64,000 bases of DNA from Adineta ricciae (taxonomy: Eukaryota; Rotifera; Eurotatoria; Adinetida; Adinetidae), in contig CAJNOJ010000370.1 of NCBI GenBank assembly GCA_905250025.1, positions 26,903 through 90,902 on the forward strand. Direction: 5' to 3'. Below, piece after piece: positions 22,893 to 33,520 of this stretch. The first letter of the stretch is position 1. Each line of letters opens with the position of its first letter. A model generated the notes under the pieces. It had not been told where the DNA came from and searched no databases. It saw only the letters and a program-made list of their open reading frames with translations. The position numbers and the translations under genes were made by a program.

Positions 22893-23728
22893 AGTATCGA
22901 TGGAAAACTTATTCTAATTGCTTCGAACGTAGAATGATTTCCGTTTTTTTCATCAGTTAATAAAGGAATAAGCAAATTATATGTATTTTCATACTTCTTT
23001 TAGGAAATCATTCAACTTGACTAAACTTTTGAAAAGAATTGTTGTAAAAACATATTTTGTATATCTTCGAATCATTAAAAAGATAGTTCATCTGTATAAT
23101 TCAGGTTTTACTCAAACTAACCATAAGGTTCTTACATTAACAAAAAATTAAATCACATTATATGCCTGCGAATAAATAGAAAAATAAGATAATGCTAATG
23201 TACAAGTTAATTCTATGTTTTTACAACACAGTCTATTGAACGCTGGATGACTCACAAACAGAATCTTTTTTCCCGTTGTATATCGATCGATTATATTCTC
23301 GCTCTGAGTTATGTACTGTAGAAAACGTTTGATTATCATAGTATTTTATCAAACTTAAAATGTATTTGTTGAGACATTGTGCAATTTATTTCTCTATTTT
23401 TCTCGGAATTTTGTCTAAAAGAGTATTAAATCTAAGACTCGAAATAAAATGACAAAGTCCGATACAATTGTATGCCGTATTAAATCAAACTGCAATATGA
23501 AACTAATCTTCAAGGTCACAATAATAAATTAATGTAATAGATATTGTTTTCTCACTATTTTGAGGATTAAAGGACAAAAAGATGTGATATAAATGACTTT
23601 ATCAATCCCCTATTACTATTACTATCATCAAACGTAAGTTGTTTTTAACGATTCTGTAGTAAAAACTTAGTGGAATCCTCTCTAAAGTTTTAGTTCGAGC
23701 AACTATACTCATCGTCACAGATCTGACA
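22893..23728. other. AT-rich intergenic stretch
   Basis: No gene supported; this is the 3' flank of the Cys-rich gene and the promoter side of the small secreted gene at 23729. Confidence 0.35.
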
Positions 23729-24010
23729 ATGCATCTCAAATTTATTTTTATTGTCGCTCTTATGACACTTTTTATTTGCCTAAACAATTTTCCTTTGGTA
23801 ATGGCTGAAGACAAAACTGAATCACCAATAGCGGAGGATTACATTTCTGCAAATAAAAAGGGTAGTATCAGGAGCGAGTTTCCGTCACAATGGCTAAAAA
23901 AATCACTCGCTGATATCTTTGCGGCAGCTAAAAAGGGTGATAAAAGTGCTCAAACAGCTCGCAAACTCTTAACAGACAAAAGATTTGATAAAAATGCAAA
24001 ACAAAAATAA
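23729..24010 (+). CDS. Small secreted basic protein
   Basis: Single exon, 93 residues. A strong signal peptide (about residues 1-27, FIFIVALMTLFICL core, ending VMAED) is followed by a 65-residue mature chain with a Lys-rich helix-forming C-terminal half: FPSQWLKKSLADIFAAAKKG, then DKSAQTARKLLTDKRFDK. The phrase resembles short domains of microbial effector or toxin-like proteins (xFPxxWLxxxLxxIxxAAKxGxxxAxxAxKLLxxxRF), but I cannot name the family. No cysteines are in the mature part. A short secreted domain without introns could be a transferred gene; this is inference. Confidence 0.55.
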   Translation: MHLKFIFIVALMTLFICLNNFPLVMAEDKTESPIAEDYISANKKGSIRSEFPSQWLKKSLADIFAAAKKGDKSAQTARKLLTDKRFDKNAKQK

Positions 24011-25993
24011 TTTATTGTTTATTTCTGTCAATTAAATTTTCTAACGAAATAAACAAGACATTCTCAATTTGCTCTAAAGTTTTTATAAAGCTTAACAATT
24101 AGTCTATTTACAATGTTCTGTACTACTTCTGAGAGTGTAGGTCAATGTAGTAGTTATGGTATGTGATAGTCATGATATCAATTATAAGATTTTGAAATGA
24201 TTCACTTTAATATTCATCATAATTTTGTTGACTTTTACAAGAAAATCTTATATAAATCATTAATTACAAGTAGTGTTTATCTAAAGATTGGATTATTTTT
24301 TTTCTATTTAATAAATATACATAAATTAGACATTAAATTCAACTAAATGAATTATATTGCAAAATCGAATGAACGATTTTATCATCTTTATAACGTGTAG
24401 AATTCTATACTTATACATTTGAAATCAAACAATTATTTTTTATGTGTTGATTTCTTTTTTTATGTTCGAAATAATTCTTATAGAAATTCGTGACATTGAA
24501 TATCTGATTAGACAAGAAAGTGAGGACTGCTGCAAATATCATCTCAAAGTTTTATCTCAATCAGAAATAAAAGATAGGATTCGAGCTTTCATTCTCATAC
24601 TGAGAACATCATCAGGAACGACTGCATGAAAAGTTTATTGAGTGAACTACATTAAATTATCACAACAAGAAAGAAGTGAATAAATAAACAGGAGATATCT
24701 ATGAGAATTCATCTTTAAACAATTGTTCGCGATAATTGACTGATTAGTGATGCTAGTTTTGTTGACGTTGTTGGTGTTGTTAAGGCATCAATAAGATGTG
24801 TTAATGAAATGGATATCATTTCAATTACTTTGTGAGAACATAACTGATCACAAGAATGATGAGTATTGTGAGAATGAGTCAATATCATTGACTCTTTTTA
24901 CTGACAAAGAAACGTAAATTGACATAATGAAAGAAACTAAAAGTTATTGAGACTGTAGGTTTAATCGATGCAATAGTGTGAGTTATTGCTGTTGAGAATG
25001 TCAATATGAATAGATGGACTAACGTGAAGACTAATACTCGATTTCAGAGAATTATGAACATGCAAGTCCGGTGAAAGTGATGCAGCCCACTTATTTGTAA
25101 AATGTGTAATACCAAGTCTGGCAGATGAGATTAATCAGACAAGGTTCTTATTTGATATGTAACTGAAGGTAAATGGGCTGAGCTTAAGAGTGGACTGAGT
25201 TGTTCATGAAATAACATATAGAGGTGTGATCAATGAAATATTTGAACCTCAGCTTTTTTGTTATTGAACGAGGTCAATATAGATAAGATTGACTCGATGT
25301 TAATGAGTATGGACATGAATGATACTGATGAATTTTGGTAAGAATGAATTGATCTTCACAAGTGTGAACATGAAAGATACTGATAAATTTATGAGACTGA
25401 CTTCTTTTTATCACCATTGAGTAAATGAAATAGGAGATCGGCTGATAGTGGTGAGATTATCATTATGGATAGATGAACAAAACTTCTTAGGTTGACTTAT
25501 GCTCAAAATTGTTGATGAGATTGATAGTGTGAGTGAGACTGAGTTCTATTAAGGATATATCATGTGAGTAGGTGGACTGATGAATCAATAAGACTGAATC
25601 ATATGATAATAACTTACTTGTGAGTATGTGGAGGGTGTCGACTCTGATGTTAAAGTGGAGCACGTCTCACAACATAACACAACATAAGATTATTTTCAAA
25701 AATCTAAATAAAACAAATGAGATATACTACGTAAATGAATGAAACTAAATTGTGGTCATGACTTATTTGAATCTATGTGGAGAATGTCGACCCTGATGTT
25801 AAGGCAGAACACTTCTCACAACATTTCATCAAGTCAGTGCATTTTAAATATGAATGTATACAAGACTATTGGGAAAAAAAAAACAAAAAAAGAAAAGAAA
25901 AAGAAGAACTAAATTTCTGCAGGTGAATGATTTCTGTAATAGCGCATTTCTCTTAACGTTGATTTTCTTTCTATTTCTAGTTATGGACGATGT
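24011..25993. other. Gene-free, TGA/GACTGA-rich low-complexity stretch
   Basis: From about 24750 to 25650 the plus strand is a degenerate run of words such as gagactga, tgaatgatactgatgaa and ttgatgag, with stops in all frames. Two related ~60-bp units at 25620-25680 and 25773-25830 share tatgtggag.g.gtcgac, ctgatgttaa.g and cttctcacaacat-type words. A purine-rich A/G run lies at 25868-25910. No gene. Confidence 0.45.
25620..25830. repeat. Direct repeat pair, ~60-bp units
   Basis: Units at about 25620-25680 and 25773-25830 share gtcgac[t/c]ctgatgttaa and tctcacaaca in the same order and spacing, about 150 bp apart. They could be internal repeats of a decayed element, and lie just downstream (on the minus strand) of the Penelope fragment. 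Confidence 0.4.
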
Positions 25994-26017
25994 CTATGCA
26001 ACGACATGAATGGTATG

Positions 26018-26256
26018 TTTTACGTTATTTATTGATTTTCCTAAAGCTCTGCTTGATAAAATACTTTCTTTTATGACACGCTTTCTCCAATCGCTTTCTA
26101 ACGCTAGTGTTTGAGCATTCACAAAGTCAAATTGATGTTTATGTGTCAAAACGTGCTCTACTAATTCAGATTTAGTTGACAGAGTCCTAATATTCGCTTT
26201 ATGCTCTTTCATTCGAGTTTCTTTCAAACGACTTGTCTCACCGATGTACACTTTTT
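26018..26256 (-). mobile_element. Penelope-like element GIY-YIG endonuclease fragment
   Basis: Minus-strand frame reading VYIGETSRLKETRMKEHK, then KSELVEHVLTHKHQFDF and DWRKRVIKESIL. This is the second half of the GIY-YIG nuclease that ends Penelope-like retroelement ORFs: the YIG motif, the catalytic Arg of TR, the His of EH and the Glu of KES are visible. The GIY half and the reverse transcriptase are missing; the N at 26257 lies directly upstream. Sequence beyond the N (26258-26420) gives only broken frames on this strand, so the element is a relic. Confidence 0.7.
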
Positions 26257-26425
26257 NAAGGTTCTTCCCTCCGATACACGCGAAGATCCTTTAATGGTTC
26301 TGTAGAAGTTTTTATTGCGTTTTTGTAATCGTGAACCTGTCTGGAGACTTTTTCGTAACCACGGAACTTCTTTTTAGAATGTTTTGTAGACAATGAAATT
26401 GGCTTTTACATGGCTCTATTCGCTA

Positions 26426-27013
26426 TCAGTGATATAGAATACTGATGTTTTGGTTCGATTGTGCCAAAACAATCATTCTGATAAGCATGAAAATCAGAGA
26501 AAATAATATATATATGGAGACAATATTGCGTGAATTAGCAGCACTTGGAACAATGGTGGTAGTATAAATAGGAAGAAGGCCACAACAGTAATTGCAACAA
26601 TAAACGACGTCGTCGTCGTGGTCGTCGCCACCAAACCCGTTGCAATCAGTGTAGGAATATACATCATTACTACTACCATCAATAGCGTTATTATAACTAG
26701 AATTACTATAGTTATAACCGGGACAATTACAGCCAAGATAAGCCACTATAGCACCATAATAACCAAAGGCACGAAGGTTCGTTATAGTATAATCAGGATA
26801 ATTAGCATTACAATTTGGATTATTCCCACGACTACAGTGACTAGTATTACAAGCAACAGTAGAATTATTAATATCAAGATAATTAGGATCATAACACACA
26901 CAATTCTGTGGTTGAACGGTTGGAACATCAGCTAGACTTGTTTTGATGAGCAACAAACTTATAGTTATTAACGTGACTGTAGACAACATGTTGTATCGCA
27001 TTGTGATACGCAA
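26426..27013 (-). CDS. Secreted or membrane-tethered Cys-rich protein
   Basis: Single exon, 195 residues. A hydrophobic leader (about residues 9-28, ending TSLADVP) predicts secretion. The middle is Cys/Asn/Tyr-rich with CVCYDPNYLD, CNTSHCSRGNNPNC, GCNCPGYNY and CCNYCCG, many possible N-glycosylation sites and an acidic GDDHDDD run. A second hydrophobic stretch near the C-terminus (IVSIYILFSLIFMLI) could be a membrane anchor or GPI signal. No family recognised. Both strands are open here because of repetitive GTA/TAC codons; the minus strand is chosen for its signal peptide and cysteine pattern. Confidence 0.55.
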   Translation of the reverse strand: MRITMRYNMLSTVTLITISLLLIKTSLADVPTVQPQNCVCYDPNYLDINNSTVACNTSHCSRGNNPNCNANYPDYTITNLRAFGYYGAIVAYLGCNCPGYNYSNSSYNNAIDGSSNDVYSYTDCNGFGGDDHDDDVVYCCNYCCGLLPIYTTTIVPSAANSRNIVSIYILFSLIFMLIRMIVLAQSNQNISILYH

Positions 27014-28012
27014 AAATGAATAAAAAACTAAAGAAGAATGGTGATAATTTCTATAACTATAGGTGTTACTATTTATATTCTCATGCTATTTTTTTCCTTT
27101 CTTTCTTATCTTGTGTTATCTTTCTCTCCAAAGAACACACAAAATACATTACAAAACTAATAATCCAAATAGTAGTCAGTTTTGTGATGGATTTGACTAT
27201 AAGAGACGAAAATAGTGGCACAGTAGCGTTAGTAGGTGTTTTGCGAAGAGTATAAGAACGTTTTAGATTTCGTCAAATATTGATTCTTCATGAATATTAA
27301 GTATCCACTAAAACAGTTCGACTGGGTGAAAAGCGATATTAGACGTTCAGCAAGTTCATTAATGGTTTGATCAGCAGCTGGGTAGAAGCAAAACTGCAGG
27401 GTATCCAGTTGAACTGGATACATTCAGTCCTGAGTGGTACTCAGTCCTATTGCTCTTCGACCCATCAATGAACTTGTTGAATATCTAGTATTGCCGTTAG
27501 CCCAGTCGCATTGGGTGTCCGATCCACCAGTCACACTTGTACTGGGTGTACACCTAATGAATACAGAGGTATGAGACTGAACAAATCTGACCATTCGCCA
27601 GCAACACTCCTAGTTAAATGTATGACAGCTCTCAGTTCGTGTTTCTTGAGCGATATTCATTTCCAATCATTTGTGGAACAGGTTCCAAAAGAAATTATTG
27701 CAGCATTTAACAGTAGAAATGTGGATCTATCTCTCGAGTCCTCCTTGCAGACCGCAACACAAAGTTTGTGTTATAGTTCACCATTGACAAAACTATTGGT
27801 GCCCATTAATCATAGAGCTACTCACATCGAGAGTTATAATAAACCGTGCGACTGAGCCATTACTGGTACCATAGCAGTTAAGATATTCAAAAACCTCTAG
27901 CCGTCGCAGAACGAGACAGCGGTTTACACATTGATTTCGGCGATGAGGAAACCGATAGTTTTCTACTGCTGATAGCATCAATTCAATATTTCTTTCAAGT
28001 TTTTAGAACGCT
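27014..28012. other. Gene-free stretch upstream of kelch gene
   Basis: No supported gene. A perfect 10-bp inverted repeat with a one-base loop (GTATCCAGTT/AACTGGATAC) lies at 27401-27421. Short open frames at 27511-27981 on both strands have no domain or splice context. Confidence 0.35.
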
Positions 28013-31000
28013 ATGGAAATTAACAGTGAATCGAATCAACTTATGGCTGAAACTAAGAAACAATCTAAATGGTGGCATCATCGTCGAACTAAAATAATTG
28101 GGCTTTCCTTTATAGTTTTGATAATTCTCACAATTTCTCTAGCTTTGATTCTAGAGTTTTCTATACATTCTCCAAAAGACTTATACAGCACAACTACCAC
28201 TACAGTTCAACCACCCGGTAAGATTTTGGGTAAATTTGATTAAGCACACGTAATAGGAAGCAGCGCTGGAACCGGTCCGGTATTCCGGTACCGGTCCGGC
28301 CGGACCGGTGCCGGACAGGACCGGACCGGTAGAAAAAATCAACCGGGCCGGTAAAAACCGGAAATTCACCGGTTGATATTTATGAAAAAAAATTTTTTAT
28401 CACAGTGTATCTTCCAAATTTCTGTATGGAGAAGGTAAAAAAATACATTATCAATATATCTATATAGACCTTTTCCCAATTATCGGCAAAGTAAATTAAT
28501 AATAAAATTTGAAGTTATATCTCTTAGCCTAGAAAAGAAGAACATGAGAAAAAACTACGTTCTCTGCAGTGCTAACTTATTTCGCATTTGAAAATAATCT
28601 TTTATAAAAAACGTTTTTTACAAGTAACACCGTTTTTTGCCGGAATTTTACCGGTTGAACATGGGATAGGAGCCGGCCGGACCGGTCCGGTAGAATTTTT
28701 CAACCGGCCGGACCGGAACGGTGGGAATATGTTCAACCGGCCNCATGAGAAAAAACTACGTTCTCTGCAGTGCTAACTTATTTCGCATTTGAAAATAATC
28801 TTTTATAAAAAACGTTTTTTACAAGTAACACCGTTTTTTGCCGGAATTTCACCGGTTGAGCATGGGATAGGAACCGGCCGGACCGGTCCGGTAGAATTTT
28901 TCAACCGGCCGGACCGGAACGGTGGGAATATGTTCAACCGGTTCCAGCCCTGATAGGAAGTCGTTGAATCAAATGATTTCTCAAAGAGTTCCTACTGTTC
29001 GGATAGGAGTATCTTTTCCTGAGAGTTCTCTCGTAAGAATTCTCTTGTCTTTTGTAAAACACGATTTGAAAGAGAGTGTTGAAGTGTTTGAGGGCAGAAA
29101 CTTGAACCCACCTCTCTCCTTCCCTCCCCCCCCCTCCACAGACGTTACAGACAGGCACAATGATCCCATGTTGACGGTGCGAATGTGTGAGGGTGGTTTA
29201 TTTACACATCGAGCTTATCCACACTCATCCTCATTAACCTACACTCTGTATGCATTTATCTATGAAAATTATTACAGATAATTCAGATTTTCGGAATAAT
29301 GTAAACACAGAATATTTCTCGATCAAAAATCTACGTTGCAATGATACAAATAAGTTTATCGTGTTTCATTTTTTTAATCCCGCAAGGGATTGCGCTGAAA
29401 GCTTTTGACAAATAATACGAAATCTCTCATATCTCTTCACTTTCTGCTATATTGTTTGGGGAAAAAGAGCGTTCCTGAATGTCCGAAAAGGTTCTATCTA
29501 TGATCAAAAGTATCCAAATGTATGGAAAAAAGTAAACAAAAACGAACATTAAGATTCAGAGAACCTTGAGGGTATGGACTTGACAGGTTCAGGACACTTG
29601 CTGTTCCTATTCCCAAGACAGCAGTGCTCATACTTGGTCGCAGTCACAGCTACAGCCTCACTCTGTTAAGTGAGGCTTTTTGAGAGGAGGGGCCAAATTT
29701 ACAAGAGCTGTCCGAAGATGGTTCTGAGATTTTGATGTTCGATATCTCGTTGGAAAGATCATAGCGTGTATATATAGAAGCCAAAACATCAGCATAGTAT
29801 GTGGATCAGTTAGTGGAGGTATCTGAAAGGACAATTTGGCACTCTTAAACAACTTTGATTAAATTTTTCCTATTTCTCACAACTTTTCGTTTGATGAATT
29901 AATTCTCTTCATGTAGTATGGTATGCTACTGGAAATATGAATACTCGACGAGAAAGGCATACAGCAATTTTGTTGAAGAATGGAGAAGTACTAGTTACTG
30001 GTGGTTCCGATGGTAATTACTGCGTATCTACTAGTGAGCTATATAATAAAAGAACATGCAATTGGACAATTACTGGTAATATGAGCCTAGAACGATGTGA
30101 GCACACAGTATCTATGTTAACGAATGGAAAAGTATTAGTTGCGGGTGGTGACTCAAGTGGCGCTGAATTATATGATGCCGTATCAGGCATTTGGACAGCT
30201 ATTGAAAACATGAAAACGGTACGAATTGGACATACAGCATCGATATTAACAGATGGGAAAGTGTTAGTTGCTGGTGGGGAGACTCACAGTGCTGAAATAT
30301 ATGATCCAGTAACAGAAAATTGGACAATGACTAGTAGTATGCATCGTCCACGATATCAACATACAGCTGCTGTGTTAGCTAATGGAACTGTATTAGTCGC
30401 TGGCGGTTCAAAAACTGTATATGAAGGCATTACGAATACCTGTGAGTTATATAATCCAGTCACTGGCATTTGGACAGTTACTGGTAAGATGAATCAGCGA
30501 CGGATGCAACACACTATGTCGGTATTAGCAAATGGAAAGATACTAGTTACTGGTGGGCTGAGTGATGCGCGACAGTATCTCAAAAGCGCTGAATTATACG
30601 ATCCATTGACAGGAATCTGGAAAACTACTGGTAATATGAGTTTTCCACGCGCTAAACACACAGCATCCACATTAAGAAATGGAAAAGTGTTAGTTTCTGG
30701 TGGATTAGGTAGTAGTTTAGTACGATACAGCACTGAGCTGTATGATCCATCAACAGAAATATGGACGGTTGCTAATAATATGAACAAGGAACGATATTTT
30801 CACACAGCATCCGTGTTAGAAAATGGAGATGTACTAGTTACTGGCGGATTTCAAGGTTATAATAGTGCTGAACTGTATGTTTCATCAGGAGAAATTCCAG
30901 TAGTTATCACTGAAACGACTTCGTCGTCAAACGCTCACAAAGTACTAGTGACCAAAGAGAAAACGTTAAGTAATGATCGGTACAAAAATGCCATTGAGAA

Positions 31001-31016
31001 CTATAAAAACTTGTAA
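28013..31016 (+). CDS. Kelch-repeat type II membrane protein
   Basis: Exon 1 is 28013-28217 and exon 2 is 29917-31016, with a phase-1 junction (PP/G then VWYATGNM); 434 residues. Exon 1 encodes a cytoplasmic tail with basic WWHHRRTK, a transmembrane helix (IIGLSFIVLIILTISLALIL) and a Thr-rich stalk. Exon 2 encodes about seven kelch blades of the form NGKVLVAGG...SAELYDPxTGxWTxTGxM and a short tail. This TM plus Thr stalk plus kelch layout is a common bdelloid family, with an extracellular beta-propeller of unknown ligand. The 1.7-kb intron is far longer than usual because it holds a hAT-type MITE (28261-28952) and an N at 28743. The third-base pattern is ordinary for the window. Confidence 0.82.
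28253..28960. mobile_element. hAT-type MITE with perfect 8-bp target duplication
   Basis: The element spans 28261-28952 and is flanked by ATAGGAAG at 28253-28260 and 28953-28960. Its ends are CAGCGCTGGAACCGGT and, on the reverse strand of the right end, CAGGGCTGGAACCGGT, so 15 of 16 bases match. An 8-bp target duplication and CAGNGCTGG-type ends are hallmarks of hAT elements. There is no coding capacity, so it is non-autonomous. Terminal regions are packed with CCGG/ACCGGT words. Inside it a ~198-bp segment occurs twice around the N at 28743 (28544-28742 and 28744-28942), probably an unmerged overlap, so the true length is likely about 490 bp. Confidence 0.88.
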
Positions 31017-31290
31017 GAAGTTCAAAACCAATAAAAGAACGAATATTTTTCAGCATTTAATATGATTAGTTTCTGCCTTGCTATTTTATACGACAAGTAC
31101 ATCTGCTTTATTTTAATACATATTACGGCTTGTTCAAGCGTAACGGTGTGACATTTTTTTTTCGAAAAGTCATTATTGTCTTTTTATTCGATCTTAATTT
31201 ACTTTGACATGTATCTGACCGCTAAAATAAACATTTCTATACCTCTGCTGTCGACAGATAACATAAGTCTTTATCAATACCTTCCTTTTG

Positions 31291-31460
31291 TTCGTCGATC
31301 TTTTGTGTCTTTTATCTTGATAAAGAGTACATCTCACTTTTGACACACAAGTAACGCTCATCCTTTGGATTCGTCGATCTTTTGTGTCTTTTATCTTGAT
31401 AAAGAGTACATCTCACTTTTGACACACAAGTAACGCTCATCCTTTGGATTCGTTGACCTT
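31291..31460. repeat. 79-bp tandem repeat, about 2.1 copies
   Basis: The unit starting ttcgtcgatcttttgtgtct begins at 31291 and again at 31370 with no visible difference, and a partial third copy starts at 31449 (ttcgttgacc). Perfect identity suggests recent duplication or a local assembly effect. Confidence 0.8.
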
Positions 31461-32000
31461 TTTCTGAAAGACTTTTTCGAATGCTGAACACATTCAGAGA
31501 CTTCGAAAGAGAAAAAACGCACTGCGATTGCTAATAGTGCTCAACTGAATCATGGCACTATGTCACACACTAGAATGAATAAGATGCAAAAGTCTTTTTA
31601 GGAATCAGATCGATTAGTCATTTGTCAGTGGATAATTCTCCAGCACTAACTATGTTAACTGGAATATTCATCACTCAACGGCTAGTCAGACGGCCGCTCA
31701 CGGTCAACCATTGACCCTTGTCATCTGTTTTTCTATTTTCACATTACGCGCATGGAAATTTTCATAAATGCTTTACTAATTAACTCATAGATGGATGATA
31801 TACAGTAGACTACTTGAAAAGTTGGAACATTCGCCTGTGTCTTCCAGCGATAAACCAATTCTGTTCTCTCCTGTCAACAAAATTATACCTTGTCGAATAT
31901 TTTCATTGAGGAATATCCATTCGTCAAATCCCTTTTGAAAATTATCTGAAGCCTGGCAAGGATATTCTAAGCGTACACTTTAGGATTAATCTAGCATTTA

Positions 32001-32054
32001 AACGCCTAGTCGTTCGTCGACTTTCCTTCGGTCGGTCACTCGCAGCTAGCCGTT
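32001..32054. repeat. GC-rich palindrome, second member
   Basis: Starts aacgcctagtcgttcgtcg and ends gcagctagccgttt, sharing both arms with the palindrome at 15721-15759 but with a longer, different loop (ctttccttcggtcggtcact). Confidence 0.55.
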
Positions 32055-32755
32055 TCCATGCTGTCTCTGTTATTCCTTTCGCCTTCGATCGACTTTCAAG
32101 CTGAACGATTGGGTTTTCTTTTATTGTCGCTTCGACAGTCATGATCTTCTATTCATTCGACTACCCGACGAAACTAGATAAGAAAGTCTTAAAAGCAAAT
32201 ATGATACTAACTTAAGCTCATATCACTTTTTCGGATTTCTTGAATTAGAAACATCATTATGTACAATGAATTAGATCTTTTCGTGTAAGTTCTTGAGCTA
32301 CTATCTTTGCACGCATGACGCCGTGAATAGCGTTCAGGTCACCATCTTCTACAAATGATTTCAGAACAGATAAAGAAAAATATCTCCTTTGTAAAGAGGA
32401 AGGAACAAGTCTAGGCTCAGCGAATAAAAACGAAATTCACCCTCAAATTCCAATTTCCCGACGTCAGAAATACTTCGATCTACTCTGACAATGGATGTTA
32501 ATAAGTCATGGCCAGTTAATGAAAAACTAATAATTAATTAATCAACACTAATCTCAGATTCAAGTTCCCCGACCTCGATTACCCTACCGGTAATCATTTT
32601 CTAACAAATATCGATCAATTTCATTGATTTTAGAAACGCTGATTTCTGATTGGATAGGACAGACAAACAAACAAACTTTAAGCTTTTTAATACAGCATTT
32701 AAACGCTGTATAATTCTTTCTTTCAGAAAAGGGAACAAATACATTAGATATAGCA

Positions 32756-33520
32756 CTACCAGAAAACATCATTAACAATTAAAGTTCGTTTGTGTAAAGA
32801 GATGTAAAGTAAATAGAAATAAAACGGTGTTGCTAAGAAAAAAGAAAAACACAAAGCTTTTATCAATTGAAAAGTTTTTCCTATGTCGAAAACATTTAGA
32901 TCATGCTCATAAAAATGTGTTAACACGTTAAAATGAAACAAACACAAAGCAATCACAGCTACTTGAAGTCTCACATTTTGTGTAGAACAACTAAAACATG
33001 TTATAAGAAGTATCACACCAATAAGAGAACCATTATAAACATATAAAAGATAGTCATATTGAGTCTCAAAGCACCAATACAGTGAATGAACTACATAAGG
33101 AATGAGATAGATAACACAAATCATATTTTGATGAAATATAGTCCAAATAAATATGATGATCCCAATAACATGATGAATAAACGAATTGAATCGAAGTCTA
33201 ATCAGATGAGTATAAACAATTTCGGCACAGTATAGAATGGCATATGTTAATAAAACAAAATTAAATTGAAAAATAGCGACATGTCGACTATTCGATTCTC
33301 TTGGCAAATATCGTTTTACTTTAATACAATATAACATACAGACTAATGTCTGAATTATCCACAAGCGATTTAGTACGAAATAAACTCCAGGACTAAAGCC
33401 ATCGAGATCTTTCGACATTTGAATCCGTCGAAAAAAGATTTCAACGCCGGAATAAATCTGATATAAAAGTATTTTTATCATCAAGATATAAATAGAAATG
33501 CACAATCTAAAATATAACAA
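32756..33520 (-). CDS. Multipass membrane protein, possibly TLC-like, copy A
   Basis: Single exon, 254 residues, with about six or seven hydrophobic helices. A His pair at the end of a soluble loop before a helix (FNSFIHHVIGIIIFIWTIF) and the overall TLC-like helix count suggest a TLC-domain (TMEM136/CLN8/ceramide-synthase related) membrane protein, but the match is weak. The N-terminal part contains YSGVEIFFRRIQMSKDLDG between helices 1 and 2. The copy at 37828-38589 differs by about ten residues. The gene is divergent from the secreted double-psi-barrel gene about 1.2 kb away. Confidence 0.65.
   Translation of the reverse strand: MLYFRLCISIYILMIKILLYQIYSGVEIFFRRIQMSKDLDGFSPGVYFVLNRLWIIQTLVCMLYCIKVKRYLPRESNSRHVAIFQFNFVLLTYAILYCAEIVYTHLIRLRFNSFIHHVIGIIIFIWTIFHQNMICVIYLIPYVVHSLYWCFETQYDYLLYVYNGSLIGVILLITCFSCSTQNVRLQVAVIALCLFHFNVLTHFYEHDLNVFDIGKTFQLIKALCFSFFLATPFYFYLLYISLHKRTLIVNDVFW

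Larger units (their letters stand above)
31017..32755. other. Gene-free stretch with tandem repeat and palindrome
   Basis: Contains the 79-bp tandem repeat (31291-31460) and the palindrome at 32001-32054. Around 31676-31710 (caacggctagtcagacggccgctcacgg) is another relative of that palindrome. No gene supported. Confidence 0.4.

Noticed and set aside
24750-25650. Candidate CRISPR-like or satellite array
   Set aside because: The gactga/tgatgag words have no fixed period and no spacer structure; this is degenerate low complexity.
26494-26935. Plus-strand and second minus-strand frames over the Cys-rich gene
   Set aside because: Thr/Ile/Val-only low-complexity shadows of the Asn/Tyr-rich gene on the minus strand.
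27401-27421. Perfect 10-bp palindrome with a one-base loop
   Set aside because: A single occurrence with no neighbouring gene end or repeat; could be chance in 64 kb.
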